This document shows, piece by piece, positions 27,906 through 37,161 of a stretch of DNA of 64,000 nucleotides. Position numbers and translations under genes: made by a program. The notes beneath the pieces are model-generated. The model had not been told where the DNA came from, made no database searches, and was given only the letters and a program-made list of their open reading frames with translations. Each line of letters opens with the position of its first letter. Within the stretch, counting starts at the first letter, position 1. The DNA comes from Maricaulis sp. (GTDB lineage: Bacteria; Pseudomonadota; Alphaproteobacteria; Caulobacterales; Maricaulaceae): NCBI RefSeq assembly GCF_017642925.1, contig NZ_JAEPOL010000006.1:62001-126000 (forward strand). The letters run 5' to 3'.

Positions 27906-28358
27906 ATGGCCAAAAAAGGAAAGCTGAGCCGCCGTTCATTCCTGGCGCGCGTTGCAGGTGCTGCCGCGATGACAGGCGCCGCCTCGATCGTGACGGGTGG
28001 CGCACAGGCCCAGAACTATACGGGACGGACCGACAGCGACACGGGAAGCTATGCCGACCGGGCCGGCTATGGCCGTACCGGCCTGACCGACAGCGATACC
28101 GGTCCGAATGCCGACCGCGCAGGCTATGGCCGCGGCGGCTCGCGCTCCACGACGGGCATCACCGACAGCGATACCGGCACCTATGCCGACCCGGCCGGCA
28201 ATGGCCGCGGCTCGTCCGGCAACAGCTGGACCGATGCCGACAGCGGTTCCTGCGCCGACCCCGGCGGACGCGGACGCGGGCCGGTGCGTAACGGCACGAC
28301 CGACAGCGACACCGGCTCCTGCGCCGATGCCGTGGGCCGTGGCCGTCCCGGCTACTGA
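27906..28358 (+). CDS. Tat-signal protein of five TDSDTGxYADxxGxGRG repeats (paralogue 1)
   Basis: MAKKGKLSRRSFLARVAGAAAMTGAASIVTGGAQAQ (RRSF twin-Arg; AQA cleavage-like) then TDSDTGSYADRAGYGRTG, TDSDTGPNADRAGYGRGG, TDSDTGTYADPAGNGRGS, TDADSGSCADPGGRGRGP, TDSDTGSCADAVGRGRPGY. Confidence 0.8.
   Translation: MAKKGKLSRRSFLARVAGAAAMTGAASIVTGGAQAQNYTGRTDSDTGSYADRAGYGRTGLTDSDTGPNADRAGYGRGGSRSTTGITDSDTGTYADPAGNGRGSSGNSWTDADSGSCADPGGRGRGPVRNGTTDSDTGSCADAVGRGRPGY
28029..28355 (+). repeat. In-frame degenerate tandem repeat coding TDSDTGxYADPxGxGRG (5 units)
   Basis: Read from the translated protein. Confidence 0.85.
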
Positions 28359-28375
28359 CCGGGAGGCGGCAGACC

Positions 28376-28933
28376 ATGGCCAAGCGCGGTAAACTCAGCC
28401 GGCGCTCCTTTCTGACCCGGGTTGCCGGCGCGGCGGTTTCCGTCGGCGCCGTCGGAACGGTGACAGGCTGCGCCACGACCGGCTATTCCGACAGCGATCC
28501 CTATGATCCCGTTGGCGGCGGACGCGGCTATCGCGGCGGCGGTATCACCGACAGCGACACCGGCCGCTATGCAGACCCACCCGGCCAGGGACGGGGCGGT
28601 GGCATCACCGACCGGGATACCGGCCGCTATGCCGATCCGGTCGGACGGGGCCGCGGCTCCGGGATCACCGACAGCGATACGGGCAGCTATGCCGACCCGC
28701 CGGGCGCCGGACGCGGCAGCACGGGGATCACTGACAATGACAGCGGCCCCTATGCCGACCCGGCCGGCCGCGGGCGCGGCGGTTACGGTTCCGGCATCAC
28801 GGACAGCGATTCAGGACGCTATGCCGACCCGCCCGGCAATGGCCGGGGCGGTAGCGGCGGCTATAATTCCGGTTGCACCGACAGCGATACGGGCAGCTAT
28901 GCCGACCCGGTCGGCAATGGCCGCTATTGCTGA
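28376..28933 (+). CDS. Tat-signal predicted lipoprotein of six TDSDTGxYADPxGxGRG repeats (paralogue 2)
   Basis: MAKRGKLSRRSFLTRVAGAAVSVGAVGTVTGCATTG (RRSF plus lipobox VTGC); ITDSDTGRYADPPGQGRGGG, ITDRDTGRYADPVGRGRGSG, ITDSDTGSYADPPGAGRGSTG, ITDNDSGPYADPAGRGRGGYGSG, ITDSDSGRYADPPGNGRGG, CTDSDTGSYADPVGNGRYC. Confidence 0.82.
   Translation: MAKRGKLSRRSFLTRVAGAAVSVGAVGTVTGCATTGYSDSDPYDPVGGGRGYRGGGITDSDTGRYADPPGQGRGGGITDRDTGRYADPVGRGRGSGITDSDTGSYADPPGAGRGSTGITDNDSGPYADPAGRGRGGYGSGITDSDSGRYADPPGNGRGGSGGYNSGCTDSDTGSYADPVGNGRYC
28487..28930 (+). repeat. In-frame degenerate tandem repeat (one diverged SDSDPYDPVGGGRG unit plus six TDSDTGxYADPxGxGRG units)
   Basis: Read from the translated protein. 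Confidence 0.85.
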
Positions 28934-28994
28934 TCCCTGACGTTTCGACTGCCTCTCCTCCACGCTTTCGCTACACACGCGGAGTCCCATTGCC

Positions 28995-30185
28995 ATGTCC
29001 CGTCCTGCCTGGCTGAACGACCCGATCGCCAGCCTCATTGCTCCGTTCGACGCGGAAACCTTTTTTCGTGACTATCATGAGCGCAAGGCGCTGATCGTCC
29101 ACCGGGACGATCCTGCGCGCTATCAGGGTCTGCTCACGATCGACCGCATCGACGCGATTGTATCCTCGCGCGATCTGCGCGCCGGATCACTGGACATGGC
29201 GCGCTCGGAACCGCCGGTGCGGCCGAACGACTTCACCTTCGAGACCGGCTATATCGATCCTGGCGGCGTGGCCGACCAGTATCGTCGCGGCGCGACCATC
29301 ATCCTGCCACAGCTGCACCTCGCCGATCCGGTGCTCGGCGAGTTCTGCCGGGCGATGGAGGCGCTGCTCTCCTGCCATGTGCAGACCAATATCTATCTCA
29401 CGCCGCCGCACAATCAGGGCTTCCGGACCCATTACGACGATCACGACGTCTTCGTGCTGCAGGTTTCCGGCGAGAAATACTGGCGCCTCTATAACACCCC
29501 CGTCGAAAATCCCTATCGCGGCGAAGGCTTCCGTCCGGACGACCACAAGGTCGGGGAACCGGTGGAGGAGTTCGTCCTGAAGGCCGGCGAATGCGCCTAT
29601 GTCCCGCGCGGTCTGATGCACGACGCCTCGACCCACGGCGACGAACCCTCCCTGCACATCACACTCGGACTGATCGTGAAGACCTGGGCCGATCTGATGC
29701 TGGAAGCGGTGTCCGAAGTGGCGTTGCGCCATCCGGCTTTCCGCCGCTCCCTTCCGGTCGGCTATGCCCGTCCGGACTTCGACCGCACTGATGCCCAGGC
29801 CCATTTCGCCAGCCTGGCTGAAACCCTGGCCGGCGAAGCCAGGCTGGACGAGGCGATGGACCTGTTCGCCGACAGCTTCATCCGTTCCCGCATGCCGGAT
29901 GTCGGCGGCACGATTTCCGGCTTTGCCGCCCCGTCCGAACCGGGACGCAACTTCCGGCTCCGCCCCTTCGTGCCCTGGCGCCTGGCTGGCGATGGCGAGG
30001 ATGTGGTGATCGTGACCGCGGGCGGAGAGGTTCGCTTCCCGGCGGCGGCCGAGCCGGGCCTGCACACACTGCTCGATGGCGGAACGGTCTCGCTGGAGAC
30101 ATTTGACGGTCTGGACGCGGATGCCGCCCGCGACACGATGGGCAAATTGCACGCCTTCGGCCTGATCGTCCCGGACGAGGCCTGA
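28995..30185 (+). CDS. JmjC/cupin-like 2-oxoglutarate/Fe(II) oxygenase (MINA53/NO66/RoxA-like)
   Basis: FRTHYDDHDVFVLQVSGEKYWRLYNTPVENP (HxD) and EPSLHITLGLIVKTWADLM (distal His) match the JmjC ribosomal-oxygenase pattern. Confidence 0.85.
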   Translation: MSRPAWLNDPIASLIAPFDAETFFRDYHERKALIVHRDDPARYQGLLTIDRIDAIVSSRDLRAGSLDMARSEPPVRPNDFTFETGYIDPGGVADQYRRGATIILPQLHLADPVLGEFCRAMEALLSCHVQTNIYLTPPHNQGFRTHYDDHDVFVLQVSGEKYWRLYNTPVENPYRGEGFRPDDHKVGEPVEEFVLKAGECAYVPRGLMHDASTHGDEPSLHITLGLIVKTWADLMLEAVSEVALRHPAFRRSLPVGYARPDFDRTDAQAHFASLAETLAGEARLDEAMDLFADSFIRSRMPDVGGTISGFAAPSEPGRNFRLRPFVPWRLAGDGEDVVIVTAGGEVRFPAAAEPGLHTLLDGGTVSLETFDGLDADAARDTMGKLHAFGLIVPDEA

Positions 30186-30312
30186 TACCTCAGGTCATAA
30201 TTCAGTACCGGAGTTCGCCTTGCAGGGGATACAGCTCTAACTCTACATGCGGCCCCTGCGCACGGCCCGCGACTGTCGGGACGTGCGATTCCTGTGGCGA
30301 ACCGGCGAGCGC

Positions 30313-31461
30313 ATGCGTCTGAGACTGACCCTCATCCTGATCGGCTGCCTGGCCGCGTTTACCCTGTTATGGTCGATGTGGCCCTCGCCTATCAGTCCGA
30401 CCTACTGGGACGAACCGGTTGCGCCGGCGATGACCGGCGCTCTGGAGCCCGATGGCGCACTGGCCGATGCCGTCGCCATCAATGTCGGCCTGCCGGGAAG
30501 CGGCGAAGGCATCGCCGTTTCCGATAGCGGCACGATCTATTTCGGCACCGCTGACGGACGCGTCATGCGTCTTTCCCCCCACGAGGGCATTGACGAACCG
30601 GTCATCGAAGAAGTCGCGCGGGTCTGCGAGACGCTGATCCTCGGCCTCGACTGGATCGCTCCGAACGTTCTGGGGGTGGCGGCCATATCGGGCCTTTATG
30701 CGCTTGATGTGGAGACCGGGCATTATACGCTTGTCAGCTCCGGGGCACCGGCGCACCCGTTCGGCTATGTGAACGATCTCGCCGCAGCGCCGGACGGCCG
30801 GATCTTCTTTACCGACTCCTCCACCCGGTGGGGCCATGGCAGCAATCGGGACGGCTATCTCCACGACATGATGGAAAACCGCCCCAGCGGTGCGCTCTAT
30901 GTCTGGGATCCGGCCACGCACCAGACCCGACTGGTCCGCAGCCGGCTGCATTACCCCAACGGAATCGAACTGGCCGCCGACGGTCGCTCGGTTCTCGTCG
31001 CCGAGACATTCCGCTACCGCATCGTTCGGATCTGGATCGACGGGCCGGACGCGGGCAGCAAGGATATCTTCATCGACAATCTGCCAGGCCTGCCGGACGG
31101 GTTGGCGACGGACAGCCACGGCCGTCTGCTCGTCACCATGCCGTCACAGCGCGTACCGCTTCTCGGCTTCCTGCATCGTCATCCGCGCGTCACGCAATTC
31201 CTGATGAAAGTGCCGGAATGGCTGCGCCCCGGCGCCGGCCCCGCACGCGCCTTCATTCTCGCGCTCGACCCGGAAACCGGAGAGGCGCTGGACAGCTGGC
31301 ACGATCCCGAGGGGCGCCTGGGCTATCTGTCCAACACGGTCGAGGCGCCGGACGGGGATTTCTGGATCGGCACGACAGATCGTGGCCACCTGGTCCGGTT
31401 CTCTCCGGACCGGCCGGACACCGCCGGCGATACCGGCGCACCGGTATCGCTCGACGACTGA
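30313..31461 (+). CDS. SMP-30/gluconolactonase/strictosidine-synthase-like beta-propeller with N-terminal TM anchor
   Basis: MRLRLTLILIGCLAAFTLLWSMW; GEGIAVSDSGTIYFGTADGRV; YVNDLAAAPDGRIFFTDSSTRWG; YPNGIELAADGRSVLVAETFRYRIVRIWIDG. Confidence 0.82.
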   Translation: MRLRLTLILIGCLAAFTLLWSMWPSPISPTYWDEPVAPAMTGALEPDGALADAVAINVGLPGSGEGIAVSDSGTIYFGTADGRVMRLSPHEGIDEPVIEEVARVCETLILGLDWIAPNVLGVAAISGLYALDVETGHYTLVSSGAPAHPFGYVNDLAAAPDGRIFFTDSSTRWGHGSNRDGYLHDMMENRPSGALYVWDPATHQTRLVRSRLHYPNGIELAADGRSVLVAETFRYRIVRIWIDGPDAGSKDIFIDNLPGLPDGLATDSHGRLLVTMPSQRVPLLGFLHRHPRVTQFLMKVPEWLRPGAGPARAFILALDPETGEALDSWHDPEGRLGYLSNTVEAPDGDFWIGTTDRGHLVRFSPDRPDTAGDTGAPVSLDD

Positions 31462-31483
31462 CCGCCTCTTAGCCGCGGAGGCG

Positions 31484-33466
31484 CTAGCCGCGCACAAGCC
31501 CGCGTGCAGCTGCCGCAATCGCGTCGGCCGTGATACCGAAGTGCGCGTACAGCGTCTCGGCTGGCGCACTGGCACCAAATCCGTTCATGCCGACGAACGC
31601 CCCGCCGCGGCCGATCACGGCATCCCAGCCATAGCGCAGCGCAGCTTCTGCCGCGACACAGGGAACGCCCTGCGGCAGAACCGCGTCCTGATAGCCGGCA
31701 TCCTGGGCCAGGAAACGCTCGACACAGGGCGCGGACACCACACGTGCAGCGATACCCTCGCCGGCCAGCGTTGCGGCGGCGTCGACGGCCAGCGACACTT
31801 CCGATCCCGTCGCGATCAGCAGCACATCAGGCGCGCTATCGCTGTCGAGCAGGGTATAGGCGCCGCGCGCCGACAGATTCTCGGCACCATCGTCAGAACG
31901 CAGATGCGGAAGTTTCTGGCGTGACAGGGCCAGCACGGTCGGACCGTCGAGACGCGTCAGCGCGGCTTCCCAGGCCTCGGCGGTTTCCAGCGCATCGCAG
32001 GGGCGGAAGACCTCGACATTGGGAATGGCCCGCAGCGCAGCCAGCGTTTCCACCGGCTGGTGGGTCGGCCCGTCCTCGCCCAGACCGATCGAGTCGTGGG
32101 TCATCACATAGATGACCGGCTGCTGCATCAATGCCGACATGCGGATCGACGGGCGGCAATAATCGGAGAACACCAGGAAAGTCGCCACATGCGGACGGAA
32201 GCCGCCATGCAGCGACATGCCGTTGGCGCAGGCTGCCATGCCGTGCTCGCGCACACCGAAATGGATGTACTGGCCGGCATAATCGCCCGCCTTCACCACA
32301 CCGACATCCGGCGTCTTGGTGAGGTTGGACCCGGTCAGGTCGGCCGAACCGCCCACCAGGCCGGGCCAGTCGCCGATAATGGCGCCGAGGGCCTGGCCGG
32401 ACGAGGCACGCGTGGCCAGGGCCGGCTTGTCTTCAGCCACCTTCCGGCGCCACGCGGCCAAAGCGGCCAGCTCGGCTTCGCCCGGTTCACCGGACAGCTG
32501 GGCCACGAAGGCATCGGCCTGGTCGTGGTCGGCCAGGCGTTCGCGCCAGGCAGCGTGCGCGTCCGGAGAGCCGGCGGCGCGCCAGGCGTCCAGGATGTCG
32601 GACGGGACTTCGAAGGCCGGGTGATCCCAGCCCAGCGCCTTGCGCGCACCGGCGATCTCGTCCGGCCCCAGCGGCGAGCCGTGGCTGCCGGCGGTTCCGG
32701 CCTTCGTCGGCGCGCCATAGCCGATCGTCGTGCGGCAGGCGATCAGCACCGGCTTGTCGCTCGTCCTGGCCGCCTCGAGCGCCGCGTCGATCGCCTCCAT
32801 GTCGTGACCGTCGATACGCGACACGACCCAGTTGGCCGCCTCGAAGCGCTTGAGGACATCGGTCGACTCGGAGAGCTGCGTCGGGCCGTCGATCGAGATC
32901 TCGTTATCGTCCCACAGGACGCAAAGACGGTTCAGCCCGAGATGCCCCGCCAGCGAGATCGCCTCGTGGCTGATGCCTTCCTGCAGGTCGCCGTCCGAGG
33001 CGATAACCCAGGTGCGGTGATCGACGAGATCGTCGCCATAGCGGGCATTCATCATGCGCTCGGCCAGCGCCATGCCGACCGACATGGAGATGCCCTGCCC
33101 CAGCGGCCCGGTCGTCGCCTCGACGCCCGGCGTGTGGCCGTATTCCGGATGGCCCGCGGTGAGCGAATCGAGCTGACGGAACTGCTTGATCTGATCCATC
33201 GTCATGTCCTCGAACCCGGTCAGGTGGAGGAGCGAATAGAGCAACATCGAGCCATGGCCGGCCGACAGGACGAAACGGTCGCGATCGGCCCAGGCCGGTG
33301 CCGCCGGATCGAACTTCATGTGGCGCGACCAGAGAACGGTCGCCACGTCGGCCATGCCCATCGGCATGCCGGGGTGGCCCGAATTGGCCGCCTGGACGGC
33401 ATCCATGGACAGGGCACGTATGGCGTTCGCCATCGCCGTGAGCGAGGTTCCGTTCGGTGCTTTCAT
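31484..33466 (-). CDS. tkt: Transketolase
   Basis: ANAIRALSMDAVQAANSGHPGMPMGMADVATVLWSRHMKFDP; GLGEDGPTHQPVETLAALRAIPN. Confidence 0.95.
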   Translation of the reverse strand: MKAPNGTSLTAMANAIRALSMDAVQAANSGHPGMPMGMADVATVLWSRHMKFDPAAPAWADRDRFVLSAGHGSMLLYSLLHLTGFEDMTMDQIKQFRQLDSLTAGHPEYGHTPGVEATTGPLGQGISMSVGMALAERMMNARYGDDLVDHRTWVIASDGDLQEGISHEAISLAGHLGLNRLCVLWDDNEISIDGPTQLSESTDVLKRFEAANWVVSRIDGHDMEAIDAALEAARTSDKPVLIACRTTIGYGAPTKAGTAGSHGSPLGPDEIAGARKALGWDHPAFEVPSDILDAWRAAGSPDAHAAWRERLADHDQADAFVAQLSGEPGEAELAALAAWRRKVAEDKPALATRASSGQALGAIIGDWPGLVGGSADLTGSNLTKTPDVGVVKAGDYAGQYIHFGVREHGMAACANGMSLHGGFRPHVATFLVFSDYCRPSIRMSALMQQPVIYVMTHDSIGLGEDGPTHQPVETLAALRAIPNVEVFRPCDALETAEAWEAALTRLDGPTVLALSRQKLPHLRSDDGAENLSARGAYTLLDSDSAPDVLLIATGSEVSLAVDAAATLAGEGIAARVVSAPCVERFLAQDAGYQDAVLPQGVPCVAAEAALRYGWDAVIGRGGAFVGMNGFGASAPAETLYAHFGITADAIAAAARGLVRG

Positions 33467-33518
33467 GCGGCGATCTCCACTGGTCGGCCGGTCGGACACC
33501 GGCGCGCGATCGCCGGCA

Positions 33519-35075
33519 CTAGTCCTGTATCAGACCCGTACGGGCAAGAAGGGCACGAGTCGAGGCGTCATACTCGGATATCTCGCCGTCCAAAATCCCC
33601 TTGGTCAGAACTTTTCCCAGCTCGACGCCCCATTGATCAAAGGGATTGATCTCGTACATCACGCTTTCGACGAAAACCTTGTGTTCGTGCAAGGCGATAA
33701 GCGCGCCGAGCGTGCGGGCGGACAGGTCGTCGAGCAAAAGCGTGTTCGACGGACGCCCGCCCGGCATGGACTTGTGCGCCGCCAGCAGGGGCTCGGCCTC
33801 GGGGTCGACCTGCCGTCCATCCAGCAATGCAGCCCCCTGGGCCGCCATATTGGCCGCCAGCGCCCGCTCGCGCGGATCGGAACTGGCGAAATGCCGGGCG
33901 ATGCCGATGAAGTCGACCGGCACGACATCCCTGCCCTGATGCAGCCACTGGAAAAACGAGTGCTGGATCTCGGTGCCGTTGCCGCCCCAGACAAGCGCCC
34001 CGCCGGGCGTCGGTCCCGGGCGATTGTCCAGCGTCACCGACTTGCCGAGCGATTCCATCTCCAGCTGCTGGAAATAATCGGCCAGCTTGCCGAGGCGCGC
34101 CGAATAGGCCGCGACGCAGCGGCTGGGATAGCCCAGCGCCACACGGTTCCATACGTCGATCAACCCTTTGAGCACCGGAAGGTTCTCTTCCAGCGGCGCG
34201 ACAGCGAAATGCGAGTCCATGTCGCGGGCACCGGCCCGGAAGTCCTCGAACAGATCCGGGCCCAGTCCGATCTCGAGCGCCAGTCCGACTGCGCTCCATA
34301 CCGAATAACGTCCGCCCACCCAGTCGGGAAAATCGAACACATGCTCCGGCGCGATGCCGAACGCCCGCGCCTTGTCCGGTGCTGCCGAGGCAGCCACGAA
34401 ATGGGCACCGACTCGCTCGGGCCCGACATGCCCTTCCAGCCAGTCGCGCGCGGCCTCGGCCGACATCAGCGTTTCCTGGGTCGAGAATGATTTCGACGCG
34501 ACCACGAACAGGATGGCTTCCGGCTCGACGCCCGATACGGCCTGTTTCAGGTCGCTTGGATCGAGCGAAGCCACAAAGCGCAGCTCGGGCCCGTCACCGG
34601 CCAGGTCCGACAGGGCGTCTGCCACAAGCCGCGGTCCCAGATCCGATCCGCCGATACCGATATTGACGATGCGGGTGATCGGCCGGCCCGACGGTGCGTA
34701 GTCACCGGACCGGACGGTCTCCGCAAAAGCGCGCGTCTGCGCCTGGGTCCTGTCGACGAGCTCGGCCTCCGGCGTGCCGGATATCCTGGCGCCATGCCGA
34801 TAGGCCATGTGCAGGGCGGGACGACCCTCGGTCGGGTTCACGACACCGCCCGACAGGAGCCTGTCGCGCTGTTCTTCCAGCCCGGCTTCGCGGGCCGCCT
34901 TGAACAGCGCAGTGAGCGCCGCCTCGTCGAGCCGCTGCTTTGACGCGTCGAACTCGATGCCGGCGGCGCTGGCGAGCAGGCGGTTCGAACGCGTCTCGCC
35001 GCTGTCGGCGAGCGTGCGGAGCGAGACTTTGCCGAGGCGTTCGGCATGGGCGGCAATGTCGGACGTCAACACCAT
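33519..35075 (-). CDS. pgi: Glucose-6-phosphate isomerase
   Basis: VNIGIGGSDLGPRLVADAL; VASKSFSTQETLMSAEAARDWL; INPFDQWGVELGKVL. Confidence 0.95.
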   Translation of the reverse strand: MVLTSDIAAHAERLGKVSLRTLADSGETRSNRLLASAAGIEFDASKQRLDEAALTALFKAAREAGLEEQRDRLLSGGVVNPTEGRPALHMAYRHGARISGTPEAELVDRTQAQTRAFAETVRSGDYAPSGRPITRIVNIGIGGSDLGPRLVADALSDLAGDGPELRFVASLDPSDLKQAVSGVEPEAILFVVASKSFSTQETLMSAEAARDWLEGHVGPERVGAHFVAASAAPDKARAFGIAPEHVFDFPDWVGGRYSVWSAVGLALEIGLGPDLFEDFRAGARDMDSHFAVAPLEENLPVLKGLIDVWNRVALGYPSRCVAAYSARLGKLADYFQQLEMESLGKSVTLDNRPGPTPGGALVWGGNGTEIQHSFFQWLHQGRDVVPVDFIGIARHFASSDPRERALAANMAAQGAALLDGRQVDPEAEPLLAAHKSMPGGRPSNTLLLDDLSARTLGALIALHEHKVFVESVMYEINPFDQWGVELGKVLTKGILDGEISEYDASTRALLARTGLIQD

Positions 35076-35144
35076 GAATATCCCGTCTTTCGGTCAGGTC
35101 GAGACCGTAGAGTTAGCGCTCCCATATGACAATATGAACTGCGC

Positions 35145-36248
35145 TCAGAGATGGCGTTCCACTTCCGCCAGAGCACCGACGAGGTGATAGAGCGTCGAGG
35201 CTGGCATGCCCGATGCCAGATCCTCACCACCTGCGCCCCGCTTGTCGATCCAGCCGCCCGGAACGACACCTTCGAGATGCCAGCGAACCAGCGTGCCGCA
35301 GGCCTGGTCGAGCTCGCCGCGGCTGCCCGCGACGGCGGCCGCGCGCACCCATTCGGTCTGCATCCAGGTACGCGAGCGGGCGTCGACGATATCGCCTTGC
35401 GCTGTCATGCCCGCCATCAGAAGGCCGGTCTGCTCACTGCGCCCCTGCTCCATGGCCCGCCGGTAAAGCATCGGTCCGGCCGGGTCTGCTTCGCGGCCCA
35501 GAAGCCGGCCATGCTCGGCAAGCAGCCAGGTCCATTCGCACCAGTGCCCGGGCTCGACATGAGCGCCCTTTTCGCCATGCGGCTGCCAGTCCGGTTCGAA
35601 GAATTCCCGCAAGAGCCCGGTCTCGGCCACAAAAAAGTGCCGGTCGAAAAGCCCCTTGATCGCATCGATCCGCGGCACCAGACCGGTCTCGCCGGTCAGC
35701 TCGTAGAGCGACAGCAAGGCTTCAAAAAGATGCATGTGCGGGTTTTGCCGGCGGGGCAGAAGCGGCGCCCCGATCGCCTCGCGGTAGCCGCCGTGACCGG
35801 CCGGCATGTGCGTGTCGAGAAAGGCCAGCGTCTCGTGTGCCATGTCGAGGAAGCGTACAGCACCGGTTGCTTTCCAGACCCAGGCCGCCGCCAGGATGAT
35901 GAAGGCATGATCGTAGAAGTCGCGCCGGCTGTCGGCGACCCGGCCATCATCATGGACCAGGTGCACCCAGCCCGGCTGGCCGTCGGGCGACCGGGCAATC
36001 CGTGCCAGCCGGTCCAGGCCGGCTTCGGCCAGATCGGTACGATCGAGCCAGCCCTCGCAGGCGGCGCGGGCGAAGACATAGGCCTGGCGGGCCTGGGCCC
36101 GCACGCGCCGGATATCGCCGGTTATGCCGGCTCCGTCCATGTCGAGTGTTTCAAAGAAGCCGCCATTATGCCGGTCCCAGCCCCGCTCTGCCCAGAATGG
36201 CAGAGCCTGGCTGCGGCCCCAGTCGGCAAAACGGCGTGCATGCTCCAT
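35145..36248 (-). CDS. AGE family epimerase/isomerase
   Basis: MEHARRFADWGRSQALPFWAERGWDRHNGGFFETLDMDG; NPHMHLFEALLSLYELTGE; EPGHWCEWTWLLAEHGRL. Confidence 0.85.
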   Translation of the reverse strand: MEHARRFADWGRSQALPFWAERGWDRHNGGFFETLDMDGAGITGDIRRVRAQARQAYVFARAACEGWLDRTDLAEAGLDRLARIARSPDGQPGWVHLVHDDGRVADSRRDFYDHAFIILAAAWVWKATGAVRFLDMAHETLAFLDTHMPAGHGGYREAIGAPLLPRRQNPHMHLFEALLSLYELTGETGLVPRIDAIKGLFDRHFFVAETGLLREFFEPDWQPHGEKGAHVEPGHWCEWTWLLAEHGRLLGREADPAGPMLYRRAMEQGRSEQTGLLMAGMTAQGDIVDARSRTWMQTEWVRAAAVAGSRGELDQACGTLVRWHLEGVVPGGWIDKRGAGGEDLASGMPASTLYHLVGALAEVERHL

Positions 36249-36286
36249 GAATGTCCCCGGCAAACTGCCCCCTAAAGGAGGTCCTA

Positions 36287-37048
36287 TCAGCCCAGGGCGG
36301 CCATGTCCTCGTCGGAAACGTCGAAATTGGCGTAGACGTTCTGGACGTCGTCGCAATCTTCCAGCGCTTCCATCATCTTCATCAGCGTCGCGACCTTGTC
36401 GCCGGTCACCTCGATGAGGTTCTGCGGCTTCCAGATCAGCTTGGCCGAGGAGGGATCGTCGAACGTGCCGGACAGGGCCGTCACGACATCCATCAGATCC
36501 TCGCGGGCGGTGTAGATGATGTGTTCGCCTTCCTCATCCTCGTCACCGGCTTCGGAGGCTACATCCTCGGCGCCGGCCTCGATGGCGGCTTCCATCATCG
36601 CATCCTCGTCCGCCTTGGAGAGCGGATAGCGGATCTCGCCGACATTATCGAACATGAAGGCGACCGAACCGGTCTCGCCCATATTGCCGCCATTCTTTGC
36701 GAAGGCGGTGCGAACCTCGGCAGCGGCGCGGTTGCGGTTGTCGGTGGACACTTCCACGATCACCCCGATGCCGGCCGGACCGAAGCCTTCATAGCGGATG
36801 TCTTCGTAGGCTTCGCTGTCGCCGCCGGACGCCTTGTCGATGGCGCGCTGGATATTGTCCTTGGGCATCGACTGGCCCTTGGCATTGGCGATGGCCAGAC
36901 GCAGGCGGGGATTGGCGTCGGGGTCCGGGCCGCCCATTTTCGCAGCGATCGAGATTTCCTTCGACAGACGCGAGAACAGCTTGGAGCGCAGCTTGTCCTG
37001 GCGCCCTTTGCGGTGCTGGATATTGGCCCATTTGGAGTGTCCGGCCAT
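36287..37048 (-). CDS. yebC: YebC/PmpR family regulatory protein
   Basis: [70 protein letters not shown]. Confidence 0.95.
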   Translation of the reverse strand: MAGHSKWANIQHRKGRQDKLRSKLFSRLSKEISIAAKMGGPDPDANPRLRLAIANAKGQSMPKDNIQRAIDKASGGDSEAYEDIRYEGFGPAGIGVIVEVSTDNRNRAAAEVRTAFAKNGGNMGETGSVAFMFDNVGEIRYPLSKADEDAMMEAAIEAGAEDVASEAGDEDEEGEHIIYTAREDLMDVVTALSGTFDDPSSAKLIWKPQNLIEVTGDKVATLMKMMEALEDCDDVQNVYANFDVSDEDMAALG

Positions 37049-37161
37049 GGTGACAATCCCTCTTCCTGCGGATTTGAGGGACACTGCATACTCAGATTGA
37101 GCGGCGATGGCCACTGCTCACGACACACGAAACGCGCACCCGGCCCGGGCCGGATTGCCCG

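Noticed and set aside
27906-28933. CRISPR array hypothesis for the repeat region
   Set aside because: Repeats are in-frame protein repeats with degenerate nucleotide sequence and no constant spacer structure
27731-28940. Alternative-frame ORFs (27731..28291, 28108..28392, 28503..28940) across the repeat genes
   Set aside because: Periodic codons keep other frames open; only the Tat-signal frames have proper starts and a coherent repeat
32060-33649. 529-aa + strand ORF antisense to tkt
   Set aside because: Shadow ORF; tkt on the opposite strand is unambiguous
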